Origin: Chryseobacterium artocarpi
Lineage (GTDB): Bacteria; Bacteroidota; Bacteroidia; Flavobacteriales; Weeksellaceae
DNA length: 64,000 bases
Reading direction: 5' to 3'
NCBI RefSeq assembly: GCF_001684975.1
Contig: NZ_MAYH01000001.1
Span: forward strand, 372,001-436,000
This document shows, piece by piece, positions 29,953 to 39,107 of the stretch; position 1 is the stretch's first letter, and every line of letters begins with the position of its first letter. The notes under the pieces were generated by a model that was given only the letters and a program-made list of their open reading frames with translations, made no database searches and was not told where the DNA came from. The translations under genes and the position numbers were made by a program.

Positions 29953-31014
29953 ATGAGTACATTATCATTATTTAAACCGTTTGAATATAAGAATCTTCAG
30001 CTTAAAAATAGAGTCGTAATGGCTCCTATGACCAGAGCTCAATCTGATAATGGAGTTCCAACGCAGAACATCGCAGACTATTATGGAAGAAGAGCTGCTT
30101 CAGAAGTAGGATTGATTCTTTCAGAGGGAACTGTTATCAATAGACCAGGATCAAAAAACTTACAGAATATTCCGGATTTTTATGGAAAGGAAGCTTTGAA
30201 TGGCTGGAAAAATGTAATCGATACTGTACATAAAAACGGGGGTAAAATGGGACCCCAAATCTGGCACGTTGGTGATACAAGAATGTCTGAAGATTATCCT
30301 TTGGTTGCAATGGAAAAGGCTTCTACGATGACTATTGAAGATATTCAGGATACGATTGCTCAGTTTGCCGCTTCTGCAAAATCAGCAAAAGATCTTGGTT
30401 TCGACTGTCTGGAAATTCATGGAGCTCATGGTTATCTCATCGATCAGTTTTTCTGGGAAGTAACCAATACAAGAACGGATGAATATGGAGGAAAAACTCT
30501 AAAAGAAAGAAGCCGATTTGCCGTTGAAGTAGTAAAAGCAATCAGAGAAGCAGTAGGAGAGGACTTTACGATAATTCTTCGTCTGTCACAATGGAAACAA
30601 CAGGATTATAAAACAAAACTGGCTCTTACCCCAAACGAAATGGAAGACTGGCTGTTGCCTTTAAAAGAAGCCGGAGTAGATATTTTTCACTGTTCACAAC
30701 GTCGTTTCTGGGAGGCTGAATTTGAAGGTTCAAGCTTAAACTTTGCAGGGTGGGCAAAGAAAATTACAGGGCAGCCAACCATTACTGTAGGATCTGTAGG
30801 ATTAAACGGAGATTTTCTGAATGCTTTTGCGGGACAGGGAACAGAGAAAACAGATTTAACTGAATTGATCAAAAGACTGGATAATGAAGAATTTGATCTT
30901 GTAGCGGTAGGACGTGCTATTTTGCAGGATTATGAGTGGGTAAAGAAGATCAAAGACGGAAATACAGCAGATATTTCGGACTTTACGGCAGAAAGTATGA
31001 GCGTTTTATTTTAA
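29953..31014 (+). CDS. Old yellow enzyme family NADH:flavin oxidoreductase (alkene reductase)
   Basis: A 353-residue FMN-binding TIM barrel that reduces activated alkenes such as enones and quinones with NAD(P)H. Landmarks are NRVVMAPMTRAQSDNGVPT near 20, the substrate-binding His/His pair in EIHGAHGYLIDQFF (near 155-168), NTRTDEYGG and the phosphate-binding VAVGRAILQDYEW near the C-terminus. It is divergent from the HxlR regulator and probably controlled by it. Likely role: detoxification of electrophiles. Confidence 0.93.
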   Translation: MSTLSLFKPFEYKNLQLKNRVVMAPMTRAQSDNGVPTQNIADYYGRRAASEVGLILSEGTVINRPGSKNLQNIPDFYGKEALNGWKNVIDTVHKNGGKMGPQIWHVGDTRMSEDYPLVAMEKASTMTIEDIQDTIAQFAASAKSAKDLGFDCLEIHGAHGYLIDQFFWEVTNTRTDEYGGKTLKERSRFAVEVVKAIREAVGEDFTIILRLSQWKQQDYKTKLALTPNEMEDWLLPLKEAGVDIFHCSQRRFWEAEFEGSSLNFAGWAKKITGQPTITVGSVGLNGDFLNAFAGQGTEKTDLTELIKRLDNEEFDLVAVGRAILQDYEWVKKIKDGNTADISDFTAESMSVLF

Positions 31015-31163
31015 TTTGAATAAAGAGAAGCAAATCTGTTTTGTAGTGAATTTTTTAACAGTATATTTTATTCACTAGCGAGGCAAAGTTTTACGACTCA
31101 CTATTCATATTAATCATCATAATTCACTTTATTTTATATTTAATTTTCACCTATTTATTAAAG

Positions 31164-31197
31164 AAACCCGCTTTCAGAATTTCTGAAGGCGGGTTTT
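31164..31197. terminator. Strong bidirectional terminator
   Basis: AAACCCGCTTTCAGAA pairs with TTCTGAAGGCGGGTTT, 16 bp with one G-U pair, directly between the oxidoreductase (plus) and the double-glycine peptide operon (minus). Confidence 0.85.
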
Positions 31198-31203
31198 ATG
31201 TTT

Positions 31204-31365
31204 TTAAAATCTACAATAGGTTTCTGCCATTTCACAGGTCCAGTAGCTCGGTCCTCCGTTTTCACCTTTATGATGGCAGGCAATTTGTCCTTCCCCACAT
31301 TGTGGAGCATTCCCGCCATTGATTTTCTTTAATTCTGATTTAGCTAATTTTTTTAGATTTTTCAT
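31204..31365 (-). CDS. Double-glycine leader four-cysteine peptide, copy 1
   Basis: A 53-residue peptide precursor. The leader MKNLKKLAKSELKKINGG ends in the Gly-Gly processing motif used by C39-type peptidase transporters; the predicted 35-residue product starts NAP and holds C23, C30, C44 and C51, with YWTC at 41-44. It is the last of three tandem related genes and lies only 7 bases from a strong terminator. The leader type is common in Chryseobacterium and is called bacteriocin-like. The activity and any modification are unknown, and no maturation gene is nearby. Confidence 0.8.
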   Translation of the reverse strand: MKNLKKLAKSELKKINGGNAPQCGEGQIACHHKGENGGPSYWTCEMAETYCRF

Positions 31366-31412
31366 GTTTTAATAATTTGTTGTAGGTTTAAAATCAAATG
31401 TTTTTTTAAAAC

Positions 31413-31574
31413 TTAAGATCTGCATCCGTATTCTACCGGTTCACATACCCAGTAAGCAGGATTGCCATCTGCAGGAGGATAGCGGCATGCTATTTCTCCA
31501 TATTCACAGACAGGAGCATTTCCTCCATGAACTTTTTTTAGTTCAATTCTTACTAATTTTTTTAAATTTTTCAT
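31413..31574 (-). CDS. Double-glycine leader four-cysteine peptide, copy 2
   Basis: A 53-residue precursor with leader MKNLKKLVRIELKKVHGG. The predicted product begins NAPVC and has cysteines at 23, 30, 44 and 51, exactly the positions of copy 1, with YWVC at 41-44. The core otherwise differs (a PPADGNPA turn replaces HKGENGGPS). Conservation of leader and cysteines with divergent loops is strong evidence that this is a real gene. It is 47 bases upstream of copy 1. Confidence 0.8.
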   Translation of the reverse strand: MKNLKKLVRIELKKVHGGNAPVCEYGEIACRYPPADGNPAYWVCEPVEYGCRS

Positions 31575-31635
31575 AGCGAAGAATTTTAATGTTGATTGTT
31601 TTTAAGAATGTGTCGTTAAGAAATGACAGAGTGCA

Positions 31636-31788
31636 TTAAAAACATTCTTCAGTAGTTAGAATACATCTCCAACGAGCGCGTCCGCCAGAAAAATATAAAC
31701 AAGGAGTTGTGTCTGCTGGACAGTCCGGAGCATTTCCTCCATTGATTTTCTTTAATTCGGACTTTGCTAATTTTCTAAGGTTTTTCAT
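31636..31788 (-). CDS. Double-glycine leader four-cysteine peptide, copy 3
   Basis: A 50-residue precursor with leader MKNLRKLAKSELKKINGG, one residue different from copy 1. The predicted 32-residue product starts NAPDC, with cysteines at 23, 30, 42 and 49; the middle loop is two residues shorter than in the other copies, and RWRC replaces YWxC. It is the first gene of the operon and is preceded by a well-formed promoter at 31813-31842. It is 61 bases upstream of copy 2. Confidence 0.8.
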   Translation of the reverse strand: MKNLRKLAKSELKKINGGNAPDCPADTTPCLYFSGGRARWRCILTTEECF

Positions 31789-31812
31789 GTTGTAGTGATT
31801 TGTTAGTGATTA

Positions 31813-31842
31813 CAAATGTAATATTTTTTATGAATACTGCAA
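31813..31842 (-). promoter_or_regulatory. Promoter of the double-glycine peptide operon
   Basis: On the minus strand TTG (31842-31840), 19 bases, then TACATTTG (31820-31813). This matches the flavobacterial TTG-N19-TAnnTTTG pattern exactly. The start codon of copy 3 is 25 bases downstream. Confidence 0.7.
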
Positions 31843-31948
31843 GGTTTTTATTTGGATATTGAAATAAGTATAAAATAAATGATATTGCGTTATATCATTT
31901 TTCCTTTTCTTTGTTAATCAATTTAAAACTAAAACCATTGTATTTAAA

Positions 31949-32401
31949 ATGAAGTGTTTGAACCGTATTAGCATTGTGTCTTTTTCCATTCTGATCAGCA
32001 CATTTTCTTGTACCAAAACAGACAATAAACCTGAAGTACAAAAAACACATCAGGATCAGAAAATAAAGGCAGATACAGTGATCACGACCTCAGCTGTATT
32101 ATTGCTGAGTCCCGATGAAAAAGAGATTGAAGAAATTAAAAAGAAACAAGGAGAAGATAATTTCTATACCATTGCTGATGATGCTAATTATTATTCAGCA
32201 GAAATAGATGAAGCAGCTCCCAAAACCATTTATTTAAATCATAGAACCATTGATTTTCCAAAAGAAAACTATGTATTTAGCAAAGATAAATTTGAAGATA
32301 AATGGATAGTGATTGATTATAAGGAAGGTGCTCAGCCTAAAATATACTCTTTGGTAGATTATCATCGTCTTATAACCGAAAAGCAATCCTCTGACAGATA
32401 A
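31949..32401 (+). CDS. Putative lipoprotein of unknown function
   Basis: A 150-residue protein with an N-terminal hydrophobic segment ending ISTFSC, where C21 is a probable lipid-attachment cysteine. The mature part is short, charged and lacks recognisable motifs (SPDEKEIEEIKKKQGEDNF; IYLNHRTIDFPKENYVFSK). It lies between the divergent peptide operon and a convergent cysteine peptidase, and is transcribed alone. Confidence 0.6.
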   Translation: MKCLNRISIVSFSILISTFSCTKTDNKPEVQKTHQDQKIKADTVITTSAVLLLSPDEKEIEEIKKKQGEDNFYTIADDANYYSAEIDEAAPKTIYLNHRTIDFPKENYVFSKDKFEDKWIVIDYKEGAQPKIYSLVDYHRLITEKQSSDR

Positions 32402-32404
32402 AAT

Positions 32405-32438
32405 AAACGCGCTCCCAATAGTAAAGGAGCGCGTTTTT
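32405..32438. terminator. Bidirectional terminator
   Basis: AAACGCGCTCC pairs perfectly with GGAGCGCGTTT, followed by a T run, between convergent genes. Confidence 0.85.
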
Positions 32439-32491
32439 TAACAGATTTAAATATCTAAAACTGCCACATTAAAAATGACAGAAGTGATTTC

Positions 32492-33694
32492 TTACAAACC
32501 AATGTTTTTTGTTGGTTTTAACTGCTTTAAAATATTCTTTGGAATCGCATTTTTGTGAACCAAAATAGCAGTCGATTTGTACTCTACATATGGTCTTGTT
32601 ACATAAAGATATCCTGCGAAGTCATTCGTTACTCCCCATGAATTTTTTACCATATAATATTCTTTACCAGTCTGATCTTTTGCCAAACCTACGATGTGCA
32701 TACCATGATCATCCGTTGTAGAAAGATTATTAAGTCCTTTCTGACGCATATCTTCAGTGATGGTTTTATCTTTTTTAGGCTCAGTAAACAAAGTTTGCTT
32801 ATTATCAGCATTGATTTGGTCTAAATCCATATCCGGAACATAAGCAACACCGTTTTTGTAAGAGAAATAAGGCTCAGAAACGTCTGTTGCCCAACCTACA
32901 GAATATCCTTTATTTACAGCATTATCAATAATCGCTGTAAGATCCTTCATCGGAACATTCCAGTCAGAATCATGGCTCCAGTTATCAGGAATCGGAACTA
33001 CAAATTTTTGGTAATAAGCATAATCTTTATAAGAAGATAACTCTACATAATCCTCAGCATTGATACCTACTACTTCCTTAGCAAAAGTTTTAGGTGTGTA
33101 GTTTTTCCCTTCATATGTGAAGTTTGCAGGTACTTTTCCTAAATATTCATCAAGAATAGCATCTACAGAATCCATCCAGTTGTCAGTAAGCTTTCCTTTA
33201 GAAGATGCCTGAACAAGGCTGTCAAGAACTGGCTTCAGTTTTCCTTGCATTTCCTTGAAATTGTTGGTGGTTTGCCCAGGTTTTAATCCTGAATAAACAT
33301 CTTGAGGAACTGCACCGTATTTTTTGTACATATTGATTACATCATGTAATTCTCCTCCATCACCCCAGCTGATTGCTCCGTTATTTAATACATATAACTT
33401 CGCTTTATCATGATAAGAGTTTCTTGCAGTAAAGATTTCAGCAAGATCTACAGGTTTTTTGCCCATTCTCTGCATTTCAGATTCAAGGAAAGAATTTCCT
33501 GAGTAGCTCCAGCAAGTTCCTGATGAACCCTGGTTCTTTACAGAAGTAGCTCCAACGTCTTTTAACGTTGTGAACTGAAAATTAGCATTTTGTGAGTGGT
33601 TGTTTTTTAACTTATTGATTAAGTCATCTTGGGCAAACATCATACTTCCTGCAGACAAAACAAAAAGTAATGATGCAATTTTCGCGTTTTTCAT
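32492..33694 (-). CDS. Exported C1 family cysteine peptidase, bleomycin hydrolase-like
   Basis: A 400-residue papain-fold peptidase with a signal peptide (1-21, ending MMFAQ). Catalytic residues are Q55 and C61 in KNQGSSGTCWSYSG, H323 in DHGMHIVGLA and N341 in MVKNSWG. The large insertion between the two halves and the overall length match the aminopeptidase C/bleomycin hydrolase branch. That branch is normally cytoplasmic, whereas this one is predicted periplasmic, as is common in Bacteroidota. The substrate is probably small peptides. Confidence 0.9.
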   Translation of the reverse strand: MKNAKIASLLFVLSAGSMMFAQDDLINKLKNNHSQNANFQFTTLKDVGATSVKNQGSSGTCWSYSGNSFLESEMQRMGKKPVDLAEIFTARNSYHDKAKLYVLNNGAISWGDGGELHDVINMYKKYGAVPQDVYSGLKPGQTTNNFKEMQGKLKPVLDSLVQASSKGKLTDNWMDSVDAILDEYLGKVPANFTYEGKNYTPKTFAKEVVGINAEDYVELSSYKDYAYYQKFVVPIPDNWSHDSDWNVPMKDLTAIIDNAVNKGYSVGWATDVSEPYFSYKNGVAYVPDMDLDQINADNKQTLFTEPKKDKTITEDMRQKGLNNLSTTDDHGMHIVGLAKDQTGKEYYMVKNSWGVTNDFAGYLYVTRPYVEYKSTAILVHKNAIPKNILKQLKPTKNIGL

Positions 33695-34023
33695 TACTAT
33701 AAAAAGATTATTTGTATTAATAGTCGTTCATATTACAGATTTGTTACAACAGGAAAAGTTAAATTTAAAATGAAAGTTTTTTGTTAATAGGGAAAGAAAA
33801 CAATAGAGTTGGCTGTGGCTAATAGTTCATAAAACAGATAAGTTTAAATAACAGACGTTTAAGAACGCTTGGATAATAAAAATATTAATATATTCTCTTT
33901 GCTTTCTCATTCTTCTCAGCTTTCTTTGTCTTTTACAATTTTATCTCTCATCTTCAAAAAAAGTTAATCATGTTTCCAACCCTTGAGAAAGTTCCTGCAT
34001 CTATAATAGTATAACTTCTGACT
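33695..34023. other. Divergent intergenic region, no gene seen
   Basis: 329 AT-rich bases between the C1 peptidase (minus) and the ECF sigma gene (plus). I see no clear TAnnTTTG box for the sigma gene, so it may use another promoter type, possibly its own sigma factor. No small ORF is supported. Confidence 0.35.
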
Positions 34024-34542
34024 ATGGAAAAAGAATTATTATCAGAATGCCAACGTAACGACCGCAAAGCACAGCGGAAGGTTTACGAGAAAATGGCGGG
34101 CAGGCTGTACTCTGTCTGCAAGCGCTATTTAAAAAGCGATGAAGATATAGAAGAGGTATTAGCAGATACGTTCTATAAAATCTTCACGAAGATCGGACAG
34201 CTTCAGAATCCCGATACCTTTGAAGTCTGGGCAAAGAAAATTGCTGTGAATGAATGTCTGCAAAAATTAAGATCAGATAAAGCATTGTTTATTTCTCTGG
34301 AAGAGAACATGATTCATTCTTCGGAAGGAACAACGGATCATATTTCCTTTGAAAAAGATATTCTTAACCTTTTAAATTTTCTTCCCGAAGGCTGTAGGGC
34401 AATCTTTAATCTCTTTGCAATAGAAGGCTACCCACATAAAGAAATTGCAACAATGCTTTCTATAAGTGAGGGAACTTCAAAATCCCAGCTCAATTTTGCA
34501 CGAAAAAAATTACAGGAACTTTTGGTGAATCAAAACATTTAA
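34024..34542 (+). CDS. ECF-type RNA polymerase sigma factor
   Basis: A 172-residue sigma-70 family protein with only regions 2 and 4. Region 2 spans about 7-75 (DEDIEEVLADTFYKIFTKIG, binding the -10 element and core polymerase). Region 4 spans about 112-165 (LPEGCRAIFNLFAIEGYPHK, then EIATMLSISEGTSKSQLNFA). Length is normal for ECF factors. The next gene starts 12 bases downstream and has an anti-sigma-like N-terminus, so the pair is very likely a signalling unit. Confidence 0.93.
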   Translation: MEKELLSECQRNDRKAQRKVYEKMAGRLYSVCKRYLKSDEDIEEVLADTFYKIFTKIGQLQNPDTFEVWAKKIAVNECLQKLRSDKALFISLEENMIHSSEGTTDHISFEKDILNLLNFLPEGCRAIFNLFAIEGYPHKEIATMLSISEGTSKSQLNFARKKLQELLVNQNI

Positions 34543-34554
34543 ATTTTTACAACA

Positions 34555-36894
34555 ATGGAAAATAATCATATAGATCAACAATTCAATGAAGCTTCCAGGC
34601 TTTCAGAAGAACCAACGGTTTTTCCTGGTTTTGAAAAAGTTTGGGAGAAAGTTGAAGAAAAACTGGATCAAAAGAAAGAGAAAAAGAGAATGATTCCGAT
34701 TTGGCTTCCTTATGGGATTGCTGCGAGTTTAATGATTGGTATGGGGGCTTTTTATTTTATGAATAAAGAAGAAACAACACAATCTGTACAACCAGCAATG
34801 GCAGAAAATAAAATAGTTCAGAAGTCTTATTCTAATACAAATATTGTAAAAGCTGACAGTTTAACCAAGGCAAATATTAAGGAAGAAAAAAAGGAAATTC
34901 ATTCTACAGTTGAAAAATTAGCCACGAATAATTATCCGGCTCCAATTACTGTTACTATTTCCAATCCAAGTCCTGTGATAGCTTACAGACCTGCTGTATC
35001 ATCTGTTGGAGTACCTCCGCCTGTTATTGAACGCCATTTAGAAACATCTGATAAAGCTGTAAATATTGAAGAAGTAGTCATGATGGGATATAGTTCAAAA
35101 GCAAAGAGTGCTTATTCTTCATCAAATGTAAGTATAGTATCAAATACATTAAGCGGAACAACTCCGGGGATATTAGTATCCGGATCGCCAAAAAATGATA
35201 AGATCATGATCAGAGGTGTAGCTTCAATTAATCAGGTGAATAATCCATTATATATTGTGAATGGAGAAGTGAAAGATCAAAGCTATTTAAGTGGATTAGA
35301 TTCAGATTCTATAGAAAATATGCAAGTATTGAAAGGTGAATCAGCCACAAGTTTGTATGGAACCAAGGCGTTGAACGGAGTGATTGTAATAACCACTAAA
35401 AAACTTTCAAGAAAGGAAAAAAAGAGATTGAAAAAACTTCAGGAAGAAATTAATAAACAAAAACAATTAACTCCCATTTCAAATAATGAAAGTTATGATG
35501 CTTTTGTAGAAAACCCTTTTGAACTGGCACAGAGTCAGCCATTGTCTACCTTTTCCATTGATGTTGATAATGCATCATATTCTAACGTAAGAAGAATGAT
35601 TAATAATGGAGAAAAGATTAATAAGAATGCTGTAAGAATTGAAGAAATGGTCAATTACTTTAAATATAACTACCCACAGCCCCAAAATGAAAATCCTTTT
35701 TCTATCCATACTGAATATAATGAAGCTCCATGGAATCCGAGTCATAAACTGTTGAAAATAGGACTTCAAGGGAAAAGTATTTCTACCGAAAAGTTACCGG
35801 CATCCAATCTGATTTTTCTGATAGACGTATCGGGTTCTATGAACGAACAAAATAAGCTGCCATTGCTGAAATCTTCTTTCAAAGTGTTGTTGGATCAATT
35901 AAGACCAAAAGATAAAGTAGGGATTGTAGTCTACGCAGGAAGTGCCGGAATGGTTTTATCTCCAACGTCTGCCGGGGAAAAGGCTAAAATTATTCAGGCT
36001 TTAGATCAATTACAGGCAGGGGGCAGCACAGCAGGAGGTGCAGGTATTGAACTTGCCTATAAGCTAGCACAGGAACATTTTATCAAAAATGGAAATAATC
36101 GTGTGATCATCGCTACAGATGGAGATTTTAATGTAGGAACATCTGCTACCACCGATCTTCAGACCCTTATTGAGGAAAAAAGAAAATCTGGTGTATTCTT
36201 AACCTGCTTAGGCTTCGGAATGGGCAATTATAAAGACAATACACTTGAAACATTAGCCAATAAAGGAAATGGAAACTATGCTTACATTGATAATATGCAG
36301 GAGGCAAATAAATTTTTAGGCAAAGAGTTTACAGGAAATATGTATGCAATAGCCAAAGATGTGAAAATTCAGATAGAGTTTAATCCCGAATATGTTAAAT
36401 CTTATCGTTTAATTGGTTATGAAAACAGGAAGTTGAAGAATGAAGACTTTGTGAGCGATAAAATTGATGCAGGTGAATTGGGAAGTGGGCATACCGTTAC
36501 CGCTTTGTATGAAATTATACCTAATCATGTGAAATCAGAGTTTATTCCTAAAAGTACAGACTTGAAATACACTAAAAATACTTATAAAGAGGAGTTTGGA
36601 GATGAATTGGCTACCATAAAGTTCAGATATAAAAAACCTGATGGAGATAAAAGTAAAGAAATGACTCAGATTATAAAAAATGAAAACAATAGAATATCTT
36701 CTGCAAGTCAGGACTTTAAGTTTGCATCGTCCGTAGCATGGTTTGGATTGGTAGCTAGAGAATCTGAACTGATTCAGAAAAAGAGTCTTTCAGAGATTGA
36801 AGATCTGGCTAAACAAGGAAAAAATAAAGATGAAGAGGGATATAGATCGGAGTTTATCAGGCTTATAGAGACATATAAAACCACTCAAAAATAA
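34555..36894 (+). CDS. Anti-sigma-like/TonB-plug/VWA fusion protein
   Basis: A 779-residue inner-membrane protein with an unusual order of domains. Residues 1-47 are cytoplasmic and helical (FEKVWEKVEEKLDQKK). A single helix at 48-68 crosses the membrane. A SusC-type plug-like segment lies at 171-282 (VEEVVMMGYS-like start, KIMIRGVASINQVNNPLYIV, LKGESATSLYGTKALNGVIV). A YfbK-type VWA domain with the MIDAS DVSGS at 424-428 and a C-terminal DUF3520-like part follow. It sits 12 bases after an ECF sigma gene, which suggests an anti-sigma role. Metal or protein binding by the VWA domain is family knowledge; the plug's role is unknown. Confidence 0.85.
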   Translation: MENNHIDQQFNEASRLSEEPTVFPGFEKVWEKVEEKLDQKKEKKRMIPIWLPYGIAASLMIGMGAFYFMNKEETTQSVQPAMAENKIVQKSYSNTNIVKADSLTKANIKEEKKEIHSTVEKLATNNYPAPITVTISNPSPVIAYRPAVSSVGVPPPVIERHLETSDKAVNIEEVVMMGYSSKAKSAYSSSNVSIVSNTLSGTTPGILVSGSPKNDKIMIRGVASINQVNNPLYIVNGEVKDQSYLSGLDSDSIENMQVLKGESATSLYGTKALNGVIVITTKKLSRKEKKRLKKLQEEINKQKQLTPISNNESYDAFVENPFELAQSQPLSTFSIDVDNASYSNVRRMINNGEKINKNAVRIEEMVNYFKYNYPQPQNENPFSIHTEYNEAPWNPSHKLLKIGLQGKSISTEKLPASNLIFLIDVSGSMNEQNKLPLLKSSFKVLLDQLRPKDKVGIVVYAGSAGMVLSPTSAGEKAKIIQALDQLQAGGSTAGGAGIELAYKLAQEHFIKNGNNRVIIATDGDFNVGTSATTDLQTLIEEKRKSGVFLTCLGFGMGNYKDNTLETLANKGNGNYAYIDNMQEANKFLGKEFTGNMYAIAKDVKIQIEFNPEYVKSYRLIGYENRKLKNEDFVSDKIDAGELGSGHTVTALYEIIPNHVKSEFIPKSTDLKYTKNTYKEEFGDELATIKFRYKKPDGDKSKEMTQIIKNENNRISSASQDFKFASSVAWFGLVARESELIQKKSLSEIEDLAKQGKNKDEEGYRSEFIRLIETYKTTQK

Positions 36895-37016
36895 TTTTGA
36901 ATATATCTTAAAACTATTTCCCTTTTTAATGCTAAAGAGGGAAATTTTATTGCATTTAAAATTATTCATTGAGATTAAAGAAATTTTAATAATTTTCTTC
37001 CCGGAAATTTATAACC

Positions 37017-39035
37017 ATGAAAAAAACTATTATAACCGTTTTAGGGCTTGTCTTATTGGTAAGTTGTAAAACTCAAACTGTTTCAGAACCGTCCCAAAAA
37101 ACTAAAAAATACAGTGTCCGAAAAGATAAAGATCAGGATGGTATTCCCAATAAAGAAGATCATTGTCCTGAAGTAGCAGGTTTGCCTGAGTTTCATGGCT
37201 GTCCCGATACAGATGGAGATGGGATAGCAGATAAAGATGATGCCTGCCCGGATGTAGCAGGACCAACTGAAAATAACGGTTGCCCTTGGCCCGATACCGA
37301 TGGGGATGGCGTGATTGATAAAGATGACGCGTGTCCTACAGTTACAGGACCTCCCGAAAATAATGGCTGTCCATGGCCTGATACCGATGGAGATGGAGTT
37401 TTAGACAAAGACGATGCATGTCCTACTGTTCCTGGGCTTCCTGAATATAATGGCTGTCCAAAACCAAAATCATTGGTGGCAATGGAGATTTCCAGTTCAC
37501 CGAGAACCTCAAGACCCAACACTAAACAAGGAAAAAACAATAATAGGCAGGAAAGAGAAGTAAGGATCGTTAAAGAAACAATTAAAAATGGAGCCAAAAA
37601 AGGTAATTATAAAATTAATTACAGTGACGAAGAATATGCATCATTAGTAGAGAATCCATTTGAGTTGACGAAAAATCAACCTTTGTCAACCTTCTCTATT
37701 GATGTAGATAATGCTTCCTATTCCAATATCAGAAGAATGATCAATTATGGAAGTAAAGTCGACAAAAATTCAGTAAGGGTAGAAGAGATGATCAACTATT
37801 TCACCTATGATTATCCGCAGCCGGAAAATGATCAGCCATTCTCTATTAATACAGAATATAGTGATGCTCCTTGGAACTCTAATCACAAATTATTAAAAAT
37901 AGGACTTCAAGGAAAAAAGATATCTATGGATAATCTTCCGCCATCTAATATCGTTTTCCTAATCGACGTCTCAGGTTCTATGGATGCTGAAAATAAACTG
38001 CCACTTTTAAAATCATCTCTGAATGTTTTATTAGATCAGCTTAGACCGCAGGATAAGGTAGGAATTGTGGTGTATGCCGGAAGTGCCGGAGTCGTATTGC
38101 CATCTACTTCAGCTGCAGAAAAGGAAACCATTATCAAAGCTTTGAATAAATTACAGGCTGGAGGAAGCACTGCCGGAGGAGAAGGTATTGAACTGGCTTA
38201 CAAACTGGCTCAGGAAAATTTTATCAAAGAAGGAAACAATAGAGTTATATTAGCTACAGATGGAGATTTTAATGTGGGACCGTCTTCTACAGCCGATCTT
38301 GAATCATTGATTGAGAAAAAAAGAGAAACCGGGATTTTTCTTACCTGTTTAGGGTATGGAATGGGAAATTATAAAGACAGTAAAATGGAAACACTTGCCG
38401 ATAAAGGAAACGGAAACTATGCCTACATCGATAATATGCAGGAAGCGAATAAGTTTTTAGGGAAAGAATTTACGGGAAGTATCTATACCATTGCCAAAGA
38501 TGTGAAAATCCAGATCGAATTTAATCCTACGTGGGTGAAGTCATATCGATTAATTGGGTATGAAAACAGAAAGCTTAAAAATGAAGACTTTATTGATGAT
38601 AAAATAGACGCTGGTGAATTAGGAAGCGGTCATACCGTTACAGCTTTGTATGAAATTATTCCTGTTGATGTAGAGTCTGAATTTCTTCCAAAAGTAAATA
38701 AGTTAAAATATTCTGCCGTTTCATCAAATACAAAAAAATATGATGATGAGCTTGCTACTGTAAAATTCAGATATAAAAAACCAGATGGAGATACAAGTAT
38801 GGAGATCAGTGAAGTGATTAATAAAACAGAAGTACCTTCTGAGAAGATAAGCCCTGATTTTAAATTTGCATCATCCGTAGCGTGGTTCGGATTGGTTTTA
38901 AGAGACTCGAAATTAATTAAAGATAAAGATCTTAATACTATAAGCACACTTGCGAAAGAAGGGAAAAGTGATGATAAAGAAGGATATAGAAGTGAATTTA
39001 TGAGATTGGTAGAGACCTATAAATCCATTAAATAA
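37017..39035 (+). CDS. Lipoprotein with TSP3 repeats and YfbK-type VWA domain
   Basis: A 672-residue lipoprotein (lipobox LLVSC, C17). Four thrombospondin type 3-like calcium-binding repeats lie at about 36-62, 63-89, 92-118 and 121-147, each with DxDxDG and a CP pair. After a basic linker comes a VWA domain with MIDAS DVSGS at 316-320 and the same C-terminal region as the gene upstream, to which it is closely similar from [13 protein letters not shown] onward. It carries neither the plug nor the anti-sigma segment. The two genes are paralogues 122 bases apart, probably from a local duplication with exchange of the front end. Confidence 0.88.
   Translation: MKKTIITVLGLVLLVSCKTQTVSEPSQKTKKYSVRKDKDQDGIPNKEDHCPEVAGLPEFHGCPDTDGDGIADKDDACPDVAGPTENNGCPWPDTDGDGVIDKDDACPTVTGPPENNGCPWPDTDGDGVLDKDDACPTVPGLPEYNGCPKPKSLVAMEISSSPRTSRPNTKQGKNNNRQEREVRIVKETIKNGAKKGNYKINYSDEEYASLVENPFELTKNQPLSTFSIDVDNASYSNIRRMINYGSKVDKNSVRVEEMINYFTYDYPQPENDQPFSINTEYSDAPWNSNHKLLKIGLQGKKISMDNLPPSNIVFLIDVSGSMDAENKLPLLKSSLNVLLDQLRPQDKVGIVVYAGSAGVVLPSTSAAEKETIIKALNKLQAGGSTAGGEGIELAYKLAQENFIKEGNNRVILATDGDFNVGPSSTADLESLIEKKRETGIFLTCLGYGMGNYKDSKMETLADKGNGNYAYIDNMQEANKFLGKEFTGSIYTIAKDVKIQIEFNPTWVKSYRLIGYENRKLKNEDFIDDKIDAGELGSGHTVTALYEIIPVDVESEFLPKVNKLKYSAVSSNTKKYDDELATVKFRYKKPDGDTSMEISEVINKTEVPSEKISPDFKFASSVAWFGLVLRDSKLIKDKDLNTISTLAKEGKSDDKEGYRSEFMRLVETYKSIK
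37196..37460 (+). repeat. In-gene tandem repeats encoding calcium-binding loops
   Basis: Three near-identical blocks of roughly 81-87 bases begin at GATACNGATGGNGATGG and encode the DTDGDG units of the lipoprotein. They arise from protein repeat structure, not from a mobile element. Confidence 0.7.
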
Positions 39036-39043
39036 TAATTAAT

Positions 39044-39075
39044 AAACAGGCATTCACAACGAATGTCTGTTTTCT
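39044..39075 (+). terminator. Rho-independent terminator
   Basis: AAACAGGCATTC pairs with GAATGTCTGTTT (one G-U pair) and is followed by a T-rich run. Confidence 0.75.
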
Positions 39076-39087
39076 TTTAAAATTAAT

Positions 39088-39107
39088 TTTCAAAAATTAT
39101 TGAAAAT
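39088..39107. promoter_or_regulatory. Operator copy 1 of the GbsR/MarR regulator
   Basis: The sequence TTTCAAAAATTATTGAAAAT contains the dyad TTTCAA-N6-TTGAAA. The identical 20-mer recurs at 39698-39717. It overlaps the -33 TTG of the regulator's own promoter, so binding would block transcription. Autoregulation is inferred. Confidence 0.6.

Noticed and set aside
32492..33694. Leader peptidase for the nearby double-glycine peptides
   Set aside because: It is a C1 papain-type peptidase with its own signal peptide, not a C39 ABC transporter-linked peptidase, and it lies outside the peptide operon on the far side of two terminators.
37196..37460. CRISPR-like tandem repeats
   Set aside because: The repeats are in frame, encode DTDGDG calcium-binding units and lack unique spacers of constant length. 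They are protein repeats.
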